From positions 1 through 39,267 of the forward strand of contig JAFUHS010000040.1 of NCBI GenBank assembly GCA_017468745.1: a stretch of 39,267 nucleotides of DNA, read 5' to 3'. How positions within the stretch are numbered: position 1 is the stretch's first letter; every line of letters begins with the position of its first letter. This DNA comes from Treponema sp. Lineage in GTDB: Bacteria > Spirochaetota > Spirochaetia > Treponematales > Treponemataceae. Below the pieces are notes generated by a model that saw nothing but the letters and a program-made list of their open reading frames with translations, ran no database searches and was not told where the DNA came from. Positions 33,801 through 39,267 of the stretch are shown piece after piece. The position numbers and the translations under genes were made by a program.

Positions 33801-33995
33801 GATGAGAATATCAAAGTATTCAGTTTGAGCGTCCTCAAGCTCCTGTAATTTTTTCTGTTTTATTTCCTGAACAAGTGGCTGGTAAAAATTCACTTCCAAA
33901 AGGTCAAATAAACCCGAGAAAGCGAGAACCGTAAAGGCACAGGAAACAAGTACAGAAATCAGAAGACTAAAAGCAACTTTCTGTCCGGAAGTCAT
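30855..33995 (-). CDS. Two-TM sensor-like protein with fifteen acidic repeats
   Basis: 1046 residues. Membrane segment 1 is at about 9-31 and segment 2 at about 314-336. Between them is an extracytoplasmic domain of about 280 residues, rich in beta strands (GLRIIDNNGRNVYFSTYSS, FATLITEKSD), with the placing and size of a double-Cache sensor. The cytoplasmic part has a charged region, then residues 493-717, which are fifteen 15-residue repeats of consensus EPAEELDEVEEIAEA. Acidic Asp/Glu-rich sequence continues to the C-terminus. No HAMP, kinase, methyl-accepting or GGDEF domain is visible. It may tether cytoplasmic partners through its acidic tail. A TATAAA lies 8 bases before the ATG. Co-transcribed with the prepilin peptidase. 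Confidence 0.8.
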   Translation of the reverse strand: MTSGQKVAFSLLISVLVSCAFTVLAFSGLFDLLEVNFYQPLVQEIKQKKLQELEDAQTEYFDILIKRFDAFTQDSSVKTYLETRPAVSAQKSRDQKRAELMTATPALKGLRIIDNNGRNVYFSTYSSDLISGKKGIEYRNYDKSGELSYESVRADDIPSDVSENPKKCRIIKDGNKNSLIFSLPFYTRDSTFKGTVLFYCDATNFSQFLFNKNLIDINGFATLITEKSDPKELFDGFGGFVFGLPNFGDSSIREQLISKWREDEDYDFWKLVPIDQTENEKKLESKTLCAFSAKNPREDIGFITLLYDESDLSFPPYMRLLLLVTAFFTFYLAIFLILSFKHDDIVIIRDKVRRYENEFFAVYKKMGKNDSAYLIEQKPVLERRILKSLGKKGAKHAAEFKSVFESCWQELSASFAGNSPSTYAQISRTEAVPAINADELKQIVRSSLEDILENGKLQINAASVVTTSSLESGKKAVQSEEKTKYENEVLHESPAEELDEVEENAETEPAEEVDEIEEIAEAESAEEVDEVEEIAEAEPAEELDEVEEIAEAEPAEEVDEVEEIAEAEPAEELDEVEEIAEAEPAEEIDEVEEIAEAEPAEELDEVEEIEESEPAEELDEVEEIAEAEPAEEVDEIEEITEAEPAEELDEVEEIAEAEPAEELDEVEEIAEAEPAEEVDEIEEVEEAEPAEELDEVEEIAEAEPAEELDEVEEIAEAEDEFDETEDYSIGDKTSSADADDDGAGDDFEIVDEKEMSDDLVRTLRALPERGPRWDDVDELELDSDGLTRKLSAAESLTIEKLKDAAKSIEEIDNNLEELESFVPSSEEEVPVSEVDASYYIPHLFDNNVSPDDDIYKDEYLLEKIEFGVPTSEVVDDDADDSVAENFVATAPDYSFLDEDDSDDEMYGIAPARDITKSEHFYRNLNLIDEEKTEQGERSENHGEISESFEEAKVSGEIDEIEGEESAEDEDDAEELEALEEPEENMPFMFTKFADNANAEVSELTPELPDAIEEDSDGTFHVTSAFQSVDSLTLNMEFKKLVDSILR
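31845..32519. repeat. 15 x 45-bp coding tandem repeat
   Basis: Fifteen in-frame 45-base units (675 bp) encoding the EPAEELDEVEEIAEA repeat on the minus strand. Units differ mostly at Leu/Val/Ile after AEE and at silent sites, so the array is not freshly expanded. The opposite strand is open in one frame as a Ser/Ala-rich shadow and is not a gene. Confidence 0.93.
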
Positions 33996-34080
33996 AAGTT
34001 TTCTTTATATTTTCGGCAATTTTCGCAACAAAAGCAAGGGATTAAATAAGGAAATATTTACAGAAGGACTAAGATTTTTT

Positions 34081-34110
34081 CTGTGTACAACTGTGAAAAT
34101 CTGTGATTAA
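34081..34110. repeat. Three-unit CTGTG 10-bp repeat upstream of hflX
   Basis: CTGTG occurs at 34081, 34091 and 34101, exactly 10 bases apart, resembling half of the palindromic element in rimO. It overlaps the putative hflX promoter. It may be a degenerate relative of that element, but only half is recognisable. Confidence 0.4.
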
Positions 34111-34112
34111 AT
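34084..34112 (+). promoter_or_regulatory. Putative hflX promoter
   Basis: TGTACA (-35, 4 of 6), 17-base spacer, TTAAAT (-10), ending 7 bases before the ATG at 34120. No Shine-Dalgarno is seen. Confidence 0.35.
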
Positions 34113-34119
34113 ATGCAAC

Positions 34120-35478
34120 ATGGATATAATTGACCTCGAAGCAGAAGAAAGGAAAAAAATAAAAGCTTTGCTCATTGGAGCGCCGAATTCAGACATTTCA
34201 GAATTATCAGGTCTGGTCGATACACTGGGATATGAGGTCGCCCGAAGCCTTATTCTTAATCGCATGGAACAAAATCCTGTTTATGGATTCGGAAAGGGCA
34301 AGGCTGAAGAAATCGTCTCTCTTTCAAAAGAACTGGAAGCTGACATTATTATTTTTGATTTTGAACTCTCTCCCCGTAAGCAGCGAAACTGGGAAAAACT
34401 CGCCAAAATTCCAGTCATTGACCGTCAGGAAGTCATTCTTCGCATTTTTGCTCAGAGGGCACAGACAAAAGAAGCTGTTTTACAAGTTCAGCTGGCCCAG
34501 CTTGAATATGCCCGCCCCCGTCTCGCCCATTCCTACGGTGATATGGCACGGCAACGAGGTGGAAATTTCGGTTCAAAGGGAAGCGGCGAGACTCAGCTTG
34601 AGCTGGATACTCGAAAAATCCGCGAAAAGATTCAGCAGCTAAAAAAAGAACTGGAACAGGTTGTCCGAGACCGGGAAACGCAGAGAAAACGACGGGAGAG
34701 GATTCCTCTTCCCTGCTGTGCCCTCGCCGGATACACGAACGCGGGTAAATCATCTCTCTTAAATGCGCTTACAGGCGCAGATGTCTTTGTCGAAGACAAG
34801 CTTTTCGCTACCCTCGACCCAACAACTCGAAAACTGCAGCTCAAATCTTCAATAAGGACAAGCGAGAGTGAAAAGGGATTTGGAGCGAATATTTTGCTCA
34901 CGGACACGGTAGGTTTTATTTCAAACCTGCCCCACTCCCTTGTAAATGCTTTTAAATCAACCCTTGAAGAAGCTCAAAGGGCAAATCTCATTCTGCTGGT
35001 ACTGGATGCCAGTGATGAAAATGCAGAATTCCAGTATACGACTGTCGTAAAGGTCCTTGAAGAAATCGGGGCCGAAAAAACACCGAGAATCACAGTTCTC
35101 AATAAAATCGACAAGATTGCAGAAAATCCCGCCCTCCTCGCAAAAATCTCTTTACTCTTCCCTGCTGCCGTAAAAATCAGCGCAAAAACCCATGAAGGTT
35201 TTGAGGAACTCTCCGAAAGGATTTGTGACGAGCTGCTTGGCGAAGAATTGAGCTATATTATTCCTCTTGATAAACAAGCCTTGCTGAATGAGGCACGAAA
35301 AACCGGCATAATTATTGAAGAGAACTGGCTTGATGACGGAGTGCATGTTAAAATAAAGGGGGGCGAATTAAAAAAGAATCCGCGTCTGTCAGCTCTGCTA
35401 AATCCATACAGCGACCCCCCCATGGTCAGCCAGGAAAAATCACAGGGATTCAAAAAGAAATTCGGCTCTGACTGGTAA
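34120..35478 (+). CDS. hflX: Ribosome-splitting GTPase HflX
   Basis: 452 residues. The N-terminal HflX domain (NPVYGFGKGKAEEI, IDRQEVILRIFAQRAQTKEA) leads through the linker hallmark GSGETQLELDTRKI to a coiled coil. The GTPase domain has G1 GYTNAGKSSLLN (about 206-217), the switch block FATLDPTTRK, DTVGFISNLP (G3) and LNKIDKI (G4). HflX splits stalled ribosomes into subunits under stress. The C-terminal domain (about 375-452) includes the extension ending in KKKFGSDW. It is divergent from the acidic-repeat protein. The FliL-like gene starts 35 bases after its stop. Confidence 0.96.
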   Translation: MDIIDLEAEERKKIKALLIGAPNSDISELSGLVDTLGYEVARSLILNRMEQNPVYGFGKGKAEEIVSLSKELEADIIIFDFELSPRKQRNWEKLAKIPVIDRQEVILRIFAQRAQTKEAVLQVQLAQLEYARPRLAHSYGDMARQRGGNFGSKGSGETQLELDTRKIREKIQQLKKELEQVVRDRETQRKRRERIPLPCCALAGYTNAGKSSLLNALTGADVFVEDKLFATLDPTTRKLQLKSSIRTSESEKGFGANILLTDTVGFISNLPHSLVNAFKSTLEEAQRANLILLVLDASDENAEFQYTTVVKVLEEIGAEKTPRITVLNKIDKIAENPALLAKISLLFPAAVKISAKTHEGFEELSERICDELLGEELSYIIPLDKQALLNEARKTGIIIEENWLDDGVHVKIKGGELKKNPRLSALLNPYSDPPMVSQEKSQGFKKKFGSDW

Positions 35479-35513
35479 ATTGGAAATCAGAAGTAAAAAA
35501 CGGGAGAATCAAA

Positions 35514-35981
35514 ATGACTAAAATCAATAAAATCCTATTGCTTATAATCGGGGCTATTCTCGTGCTAATTATTGCTGTATCAGCCATTGCAGTCTGTACA
35601 AAAAACGCCCATCCTGGAGAAGGTCTCCGCCATGAAGATCCGCTTCCAGATTCTGTCGGAAGAGAAAAAACCGCTTTCAATCATATCGGTCAAATCCGTG
35701 TTTTTACAAAAGAAGACTCTGCGAACCAGAAAAGCATGATTGTTCTCACGCCCTGGTTTGAATACGATGGAGACGACTCTGCTTTTTTTGAGGAACTTGA
35801 CCGCAAGCACCTGAGTCTTCGCGCAATGATAACAAGTTACTTTTCTCGCCACACAAAACAGGAACTGGTCACTCTCGGAGAAAGTAACATCAAAACAGAA
35901 CTGAAAGAGCAAATCAACGAGAACCTCGTTCTGGGGAAAATTTCCCGGCTTTACTTCAATGACTACTTATTTTTAGACTAA
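35514..35981 (+). CDS. FliL-like membrane protein
   Basis: 155 residues with one N-terminal membrane helix (about 7-29). The end, RAMITSYFSRHTKQELVTLG, then ESNIKTELKEQINENLVLGK and SRLYFNDYLF, matches the C-terminal block of FliL (iR..i..yFs...EL...gE..iK.eL...iN..L..G.i..vyF..fl). FliL surrounds the flagellar stator and supports torque. A ribosome binding site GGGAG precedes the ATG. It lies apart from the main flagellar operon and behind hflX, so it may be a second, FliL-related paralogue with another role; nothing in the sequence decides this. Confidence 0.75.
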   Translation: MTKINKILLLIIGAILVLIIAVSAIAVCTKNAHPGEGLRHEDPLPDSVGREKTAFNHIGQIRVFTKEDSANQKSMIVLTPWFEYDGDDSAFFEELDRKHLSLRAMITSYFSRHTKQELVTLGESNIKTELKEQINENLVLGKISRLYFNDYLFLD

Positions 35982-36032
35982 ATGCAACCAAAAGAAAGAA
36001 CGCGTGTCTAAATTATCAAGGAGTTTATTTTT

Positions 36033-36389
36033 ATGGAACAAATTACATCGCCGGCCGCACAAATCATCCTGGCACTTATTCCTATTGTCGGCATATTCAT
36101 CGGCGGAACAGTTATTTTCTTCGCCCTGCTCTGGATTCACCACGAGAACAAGCAGAGAATAAAATCAGGTGAAAAAGCCTGGTCAAGATTCAATTACAAG
36201 GCATCGACCCTTTTATGCGGTCTTTTACTAACAGGAATCGGCTTCATGCTCACACTTTTCTTCGCCTTGTTTGACGGAATTTCACCAGCTTTGCTGGGAG
36301 GATTAATCCCCTTCACCATCGGAATCTGCCTGCTTTTGTTCTACCGGCTTTACGACTGGAACAATGACTCTCGAACAACTTCTCAGTAA
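36033..36389 (+). CDS. Small membrane protein upstream of ECF sigma factor
   Basis: 118 residues, with hydrophobic segments at about 9-35, 54-76 and 84-104. The sequence is of the DUF6249-like type (a short protein with WIHHENKQR after the first helix), a tentative label. A strong ribosome binding site (AAGGAG) precedes the ATG. Its C-terminal coding end overlaps the sigma factor gene by 26 bases, so it belongs to the same operon and may take part in the same regulation. The tail (YDWNNDSRTTSQ) is polar. Inner membrane. Confidence 0.7.
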   Translation: MEQITSPAAQIILALIPIVGIFIGGTVIFFALLWIHHENKQRIKSGEKAWSRFNYKASTLLCGLLLTGIGFMLTLFFALFDGISPALLGGLIPFTIGICLLLFYRLYDWNNDSRTTSQ

Positions 36390-36924
36390 GCACCGGGACA
36401 ACGCGCTCATAAAAGCAACGCTGACGGGAAATCATCAGGCATTCTCAAAACTTATTTCATATTATGAAAAACGAATCCGCTCTTTGGGCATGAGTTTTTT
36501 CAAAAATGAGAGCGACGCGGATGATTTTTTGCAGGAAGTGCTCATCAAGGCCTTCACGAATCTTTCCAAATTTCGGGGGGATTCATCCTTTCCAACATGG
36601 CTCACATCCATCGCCTACAACACGGCCATAAACGCAAAAAACCGCCGAAAAGATTATCTGCCAATTTCAGACGAAGATTCAATCGAAGATTCGGATTTTT
36701 CGCCTGAAAAGAACCATATCCGAAAGATGACCGTGCTTGCCGTGCGGGAGGCCGTCAAGGATTTGCCGGAAAAATTTGCAATCTGCGTAGAACTCTACTT
36801 TTTTTATGACAACTCCCACGCAGAAATCAGCAAAATCACCGGCGAACCGATAAACACGATTAAATCTCATATATTCAGGGCAAAAAAAATTCTACGAGAA
36901 AAATTAAGAGGTTATTATGAATAA
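36364..36924 (+). CDS. ECF-type RNA polymerase sigma factor
   Basis: 186 residues, the size of an extracytoplasmic-function sigma factor. Region 2 spans about 25-95 (FSKLISYYEKRIRSLGMSFF, DADDFLQEVLIKAF, FPTWLTSIAYNTAINAKNRR) and region 4 spans about 125-183 (LPEKFAICVELYFFYDNSHA, INTIKSHIFRAKKILREKL). No region 1 or 3 is present. It lies inside an operon between a small membrane protein and a zinc-motif membrane protein that is the likely anti-sigma factor. The downstream gene overlaps it by 8 bases. The regulon is unknown; genes of the same operon may be included. Confidence 0.92.
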   Translation: MTLEQLLSKHRDNALIKATLTGNHQAFSKLISYYEKRIRSLGMSFFKNESDADDFLQEVLIKAFTNLSKFRGDSSFPTWLTSIAYNTAINAKNRRKDYLPISDEDSIEDSDFSPEKNHIRKMTVLAVREAVKDLPEKFAICVELYFFYDNSHAEISKITGEPINTIKSHIFRAKKILREKLRGYYE

Positions 36925-37336
36925 AGAAATTTGTGAAAAAAACATGGACAAATTTATGCTTTTAGACAAGTACGAGCGCATTCCCATCAGCGTGACGCTT
37001 CATCTGCTTAAATGCAGGGAATGCCGCACAAAAGTACATTACCTCAGTCTTGCAGAAAAATACGCCGCGGAGCCGGTAAAAAACTCTCCTCTGAAAACCG
37101 CCCTCGAAAACATGCAGGTAAAGCCAGTCTCCATGACAAAATGGATAATCTGGGGAATCGTGATGCTGTTTTTGATGGTAACATCCGGTCTCTTCTTGAA
37201 CCGCACGGACAGAGAAAGCTTCGCCATTATCTTTAATGTAATTTTTGGTCTCCTTATAACGGCTTACTGCGCAATCTTTGTCGGAACAAACATGGATTTT
37301 TTTATTAAGAAAATCGAAAAAGTCCAGACAGCATAA
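36917..37336 (+). CDS. Putative anti-sigma factor (ZAS-like) membrane protein
   Basis: 139 residues. The N-terminal cytoplasmic part has HLLKCREC (about residues 29-36), the HxxxCxxC zinc motif of ZAS-type anti-sigma factors. It is followed by two membrane segments (about 74-94 and 101-120). It starts 8 bases inside the ECF gene, the usual arrangement for a sigma/anti-sigma pair. No extracytoplasmic sensor domain of any size is present (the loop is short), so the signal may be sensed in the membrane or through the upstream small membrane protein. Transcript probably ends in the stem-loop region at 37347. Confidence 0.72.
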   Translation: MNKEICEKNMDKFMLLDKYERIPISVTLHLLKCRECRTKVHYLSLAEKYAAEPVKNSPLKTALENMQVKPVSMTKWIIWGIVMLFLMVTSGLFLNRTDRESFAIIFNVIFGLLITAYCAIFVGTNMDFFIKKIEKVQTA

Positions 37337-37346
37337 AAAGGATACA

Positions 37347-37398
37347 CGGCAAATATGTGACAGACTTTGAAGTTTTTAGTCACACTTTTGAGTTGCCG
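37347..37398. terminator. Nested inverted repeat between convergent genes
   Basis: Outer arms CGGCAA/TTGCCG and inner arms TGTGAC/GTCACA form a two-part stem between the anti-sigma gene stop and the M23 peptidase stop. No long T tract follows on the plus strand; on the minus strand CCTTTTT follows after a few bases. Probably a bidirectional terminator. Confidence 0.45.
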
Positions 37399-38382
37399 TT
37401 AGTTCCAGAGATTTTCAGGATTCACCTGTTTCCCGTTTTTAAAGACCGTAAAATGCAGGTGGGGTCCTGTGCTCATGCCCGTGCTTCCGACCTTTCCGAT
37501 TCTTGTATCCTGAGTAACATACTGCTTCGCAACACAAGTAATAGAACTCATGTGACCATACAAGGTTTTGTATCCAGAATGATGGGCAACAATTACATAA
37601 TTTCCGTATGTAGAGTTGTATCCAGTCGCCGTAACTTTACCAGGCAAAGCCGCGTAAATGTTTGTTCCCATAGGACAGGCCATGTCAACGCCAGAATGAT
37701 AAGAACGCGCTCCTGTAAAAGGACTCGCCCTCCAGCCAAAACTTGAAGACTTGTACCAGCGGGCACGAATCGGCTTTCGGAATAAATCACCGTTGATTTC
37801 CTGGCGGGTTACCCAATCAAGCTCTGCGTCCGGCACGAATAAGGTCGTTCCAGCTGTTAGAGCGGCATCCAAGTCGGCGTGATTTACGGCAGAACATTTT
37901 TTTGAATCGATTTTATATTTTTCTGCCACGGACTCAACTGTCTCGCCGTCTTTTTTTACGGTATATAGGATTCCAGGCATTGTAGGGATTTTAAGATAGT
38001 CGCCAATCTGCAGGAGTCGGGAATTTCTGATATTGTTTACGGAAATAATCGTATCAGAACTGATATCAAAAGTTTCCGCTATTTTTCCAATCATATCGCC
38101 AGAACGAACCCGGTAAGCAAAATAAGAAAGGTTGTAGGATTCATCATAGCCAGCCGAGTTTTCAAGGGCAATTTCATCAAGAGATTCTTCCGTAACGATA
38201 GGAATACCCGGTGTTTCAAGACCGCCCTGACCGTTTTCAGGCTCTGCTCCATGACTGGCAAAAACAAGAGTTCCTGTAACTACAAGGGCACAGACACCAC
38301 ATGTGACAGAAAGGCACTGCACGGCGTTTTTTAAAGATAATTCCGCCCATTTATTTTTTAAGATTCTGACTAATTTTTTCAT
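37399..38382 (-). CDS. LysM-M23 cell-wall endopeptidase
   Basis: 327 residues. A single membrane segment at about 24-43 acts as signal anchor. LysM domain 1 is at about 74-118 (YRVRSGDMIGKIAETFDISS) and LysM domain 2 at about 124-171. Both bind peptidoglycan. The M23 (lysostaphin-type) zinc peptidase domain covers about 200-325, with the ligand motif HSGVD and the catalytic pair in GYKTLYGHMSS and GPHLHF. It cuts peptide cross-links in the wall and may serve cell division, growth or flagellar placement. The start is coupled to the rlmE stop (TAATG, one-base overlap). Confidence 0.93.
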   Translation of the reverse strand: MKKLVRILKNKWAELSLKNAVQCLSVTCGVCALVVTGTLVFASHGAEPENGQGGLETPGIPIVTEESLDEIALENSAGYDESYNLSYFAYRVRSGDMIGKIAETFDISSDTIISVNNIRNSRLLQIGDYLKIPTMPGILYTVKKDGETVESVAEKYKIDSKKCSAVNHADLDAALTAGTTLFVPDAELDWVTRQEINGDLFRKPIRARWYKSSSFGWRASPFTGARSYHSGVDMACPMGTNIYAALPGKVTATGYNSTYGNYVIVAHHSGYKTLYGHMSSITCVAKQYVTQDTRIGKVGSTGMSTGPHLHFTVFKNGKQVNPENLWN

Positions 38383-38975
38383 TACTTTTTACCCAACCCA
38401 ATTAAGTATGTTTCAAATGATTCGGAACGACAGGCCTGCGGCTTAAATCCCTTCGCGCTTGTAAAAACCTCACGCATCGTTTTGAGAAGAGCCTGCTGGT
38501 CTCCATTCTGAAAAATCTTCACGGCAAAATTACCGCCACTTTTAAGCATTGTCTGCGCATACCAGATAGCCATCTTAACGAGACCGGATGAACGCGCTGT
38601 ATCAACGACACGATTTCCCGTTGTCAGCGGAGCCGCATCGCAGACGACAAGATCAAAAGGACCTTCGGATTTGATTCTGTCGAAAATCTCCTTAGCCTGC
38701 AAATCACCCTGGATAAAAACGAGATTATCCCCTTTCACGCTTTTTGAAAGCGGGTTTAAATCACAGGACACAACTTTACCGCTTCCTTCCATTGCTCGCA
38801 GAAGAAAAGTAGTCCAGCTGCCAGGAGCCGCACCCAAATCAAGAACCTTGTAATTTTTCTTAATCATTCCAAATTTTTCGTCAATTTCCTGAAGTTTATA
38901 GACCGAACGAGCGGGATAGCCTTCAGAAAACGCCTTTCGTGACCAAAAATCTGGTTTTTCATAAGAATTTGCCAT
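38382..38975 (-). CDS. rlmE: 23S rRNA (uridine-2552 2'-O) methyltransferase RlmE
   Basis: 197 residues, an FtsJ/RrmJ-family methyltransferase. The SAM site is VLDLGAAPGSWT (about 44-55). The K-D-K-E catalytic set is found in SVYKLQEID, CDAAPL, FAVKIFQNGD and ESFETYLIG. It methylates U2552 of the 23S A-loop late in 50S assembly. The size matches the family. It is the first gene of the two-gene unit with the M23 peptidase; no clear Shine-Dalgarno lies before the ATG. Confidence 0.95.
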   Translation of the reverse strand: MANSYEKPDFWSRKAFSEGYPARSVYKLQEIDEKFGMIKKNYKVLDLGAAPGSWTTFLLRAMEGSGKVVSCDLNPLSKSVKGDNLVFIQGDLQAKEIFDRIKSEGPFDLVVCDAAPLTTGNRVVDTARSSGLVKMAIWYAQTMLKSGGNFAVKIFQNGDQQALLKTMREVFTSAKGFKPQACRSESFETYLIGLGKK

Positions 38976-39033
38976 ACTTAATTGTCGGTTAAATTAAAAC
39001 AGAATTTAGTGAAATTGTGAAGTGTTTTTTAGT

Positions 39034-39062
39034 TTGACAACAGATAAACGATATTGTAATAT
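39034..39062 (+). promoter_or_regulatory. Near-consensus sigma-70 promoter of rny
   Basis: TTGACA, 17-base spacer, TAATAT, the best match to the major sigma consensus in the window. It is followed by a leader of about 45 bases with AGGAGA before the ATG at 39114. Confidence 0.85.
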
Positions 39063-39113
39063 AGAAAGACTTGATTTTCATAAATCTTGATTTCACAAAC
39101 TAGGAGAAATAAA

Positions 39114-39267
39114 ATGAACAACATGATTTTGTTCATCGGTCTCCCGGTTGCAGGAATCGTTCTTGGATGGATTATTCGATGGTGTTATGCCAGATTTCAA
39201 CTATCTGCGTCAGAACAAAAAGCTGAACGCTTAAGACAGGATGCAATAAAGGAAGCAGAAGCACAGA
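39114..39267 (+). CDS. rny: Ribonuclease Y, N-terminal part (cut by window end)
   Basis: 51 codons are visible. A membrane helix (residues about 4-22, ILFIGLPVAGIVLGWII) is followed by the start of a long Glu/Lys/Ala-rich coiled coil (ASEQKAERLRQDAIKEAEA), the standard RNase Y opening. The KH and HD domains would lie beyond the window. RNase Y is the membrane-bound endoribonuclease that starts mRNA decay. Its AGGAGA ribosome binding site, 7 bases before the ATG, and strong promoter are both well formed. Identification is from the first 50 residues and gene style only. Confidence 0.8.
   Translation, partial: MNNMILFIGLPVAGIVLGWIIRWCYARFQLSASEQKAERLRQDAIKEAEAQ

Noticed and set aside
1-39267. 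tRNA or rRNA genes
   Set aside because: Intergenic gaps are all under about 170 bases and none shows a cloverleaf or rRNA sequence that I can recognise.

Overview
The window reads as a chromosomal segment of a host-associated or free-living Treponema (Spirochaetes). The assignment rests on protein content. There are flagellar chaperones (FliS, FlgN-like) and a FliL-like protein. There are also a UPF0164/FadL-like outer-membrane protein, a large OmpA protein built of FlgD-type Ig modules, a DUF5312-like protein, and proteins of a kind I associate with treponemes. Base composition is moderate (roughly 40-50 % GC by eye). Genes are dense, on both strands, and often overlap by 1, 4 or 8 bases. 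I see no tRNA, rRNA, CRISPR array, insertion sequence or prophage, and no gene-free stretch longer than about 170 bases.

Layout. 1-300: rpmB (L28) and its terminator. 302-2270 (-): four overlapping genes, namely an aminotransferase-like hypothetical, two small membrane proteins and an ASCH-domain protein. 2340-3272 (+): a DUF368/PopT-type polyprenyl-phosphate transporter. 3262-6782 (-): a compact operon of GT8 glycosyltransferase, two PlsC-type acyltransferases and a second GT8, probably for a membrane or envelope glycolipid. 6884-9794 (+): a TPR-like exported protein, then a PocR-domain sensor with a degenerate kinase-like end, followed by an EAL phosphodiesterase broken by a one-base frameshift. 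9874-13216 (-): gatCAB. 13312-22518 (-): a long housekeeping/envelope operon in the order ftsH, lolA-like, rodZ-like, rimO, a chagasin-like lipoprotein, uvrD/pcrA and a second TPR-like protein.

22651-23587 (+): fliS and a flgN-like gene behind a sigma-28-like promoter. 23589-28634 (-): outer-membrane protein, OmpA/FlgD-Ig protein and a TIGR02757 (DUF2400) protein. 28815-30350 (+): DUF5312-like protein. 30361-33995 (-): a two-TM protein with fifteen 15-residue acidic repeats, then an A24 prepilin peptidase. 34120-37336 (+): hflX, a FliL-like gene, a small membrane protein, an ECF sigma factor and its likely anti-sigma factor. 37399-38975 (-): rlmE and a LysM/M23 peptidase. 39114 to the end (+): start of rny (RNase Y) behind a near-consensus promoter.

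The most unusual features are: (i) a 75-bp palindromic, 10-bp-periodic repeat lying in frame inside rimO, with a possible relative upstream of hflX; (ii) the frameshifted but otherwise intact EAL gene beside a PocR sensor; (iii) the GT8-PlsC-PlsC-GT8 operon; (iv) the acidic-repeat membrane protein; (v) a sharply AT-rich block inside uvrD; and (vi) several genes whose -10-like box lies only 6-9 bases before an ATG that has no Shine-Dalgarno, suggesting leaderless mRNAs. No single locus can be shown from sequence alone to be a new system. The glycolipid operon and the PocR/EAL pair are the best candidates for uncharacterised pathways.
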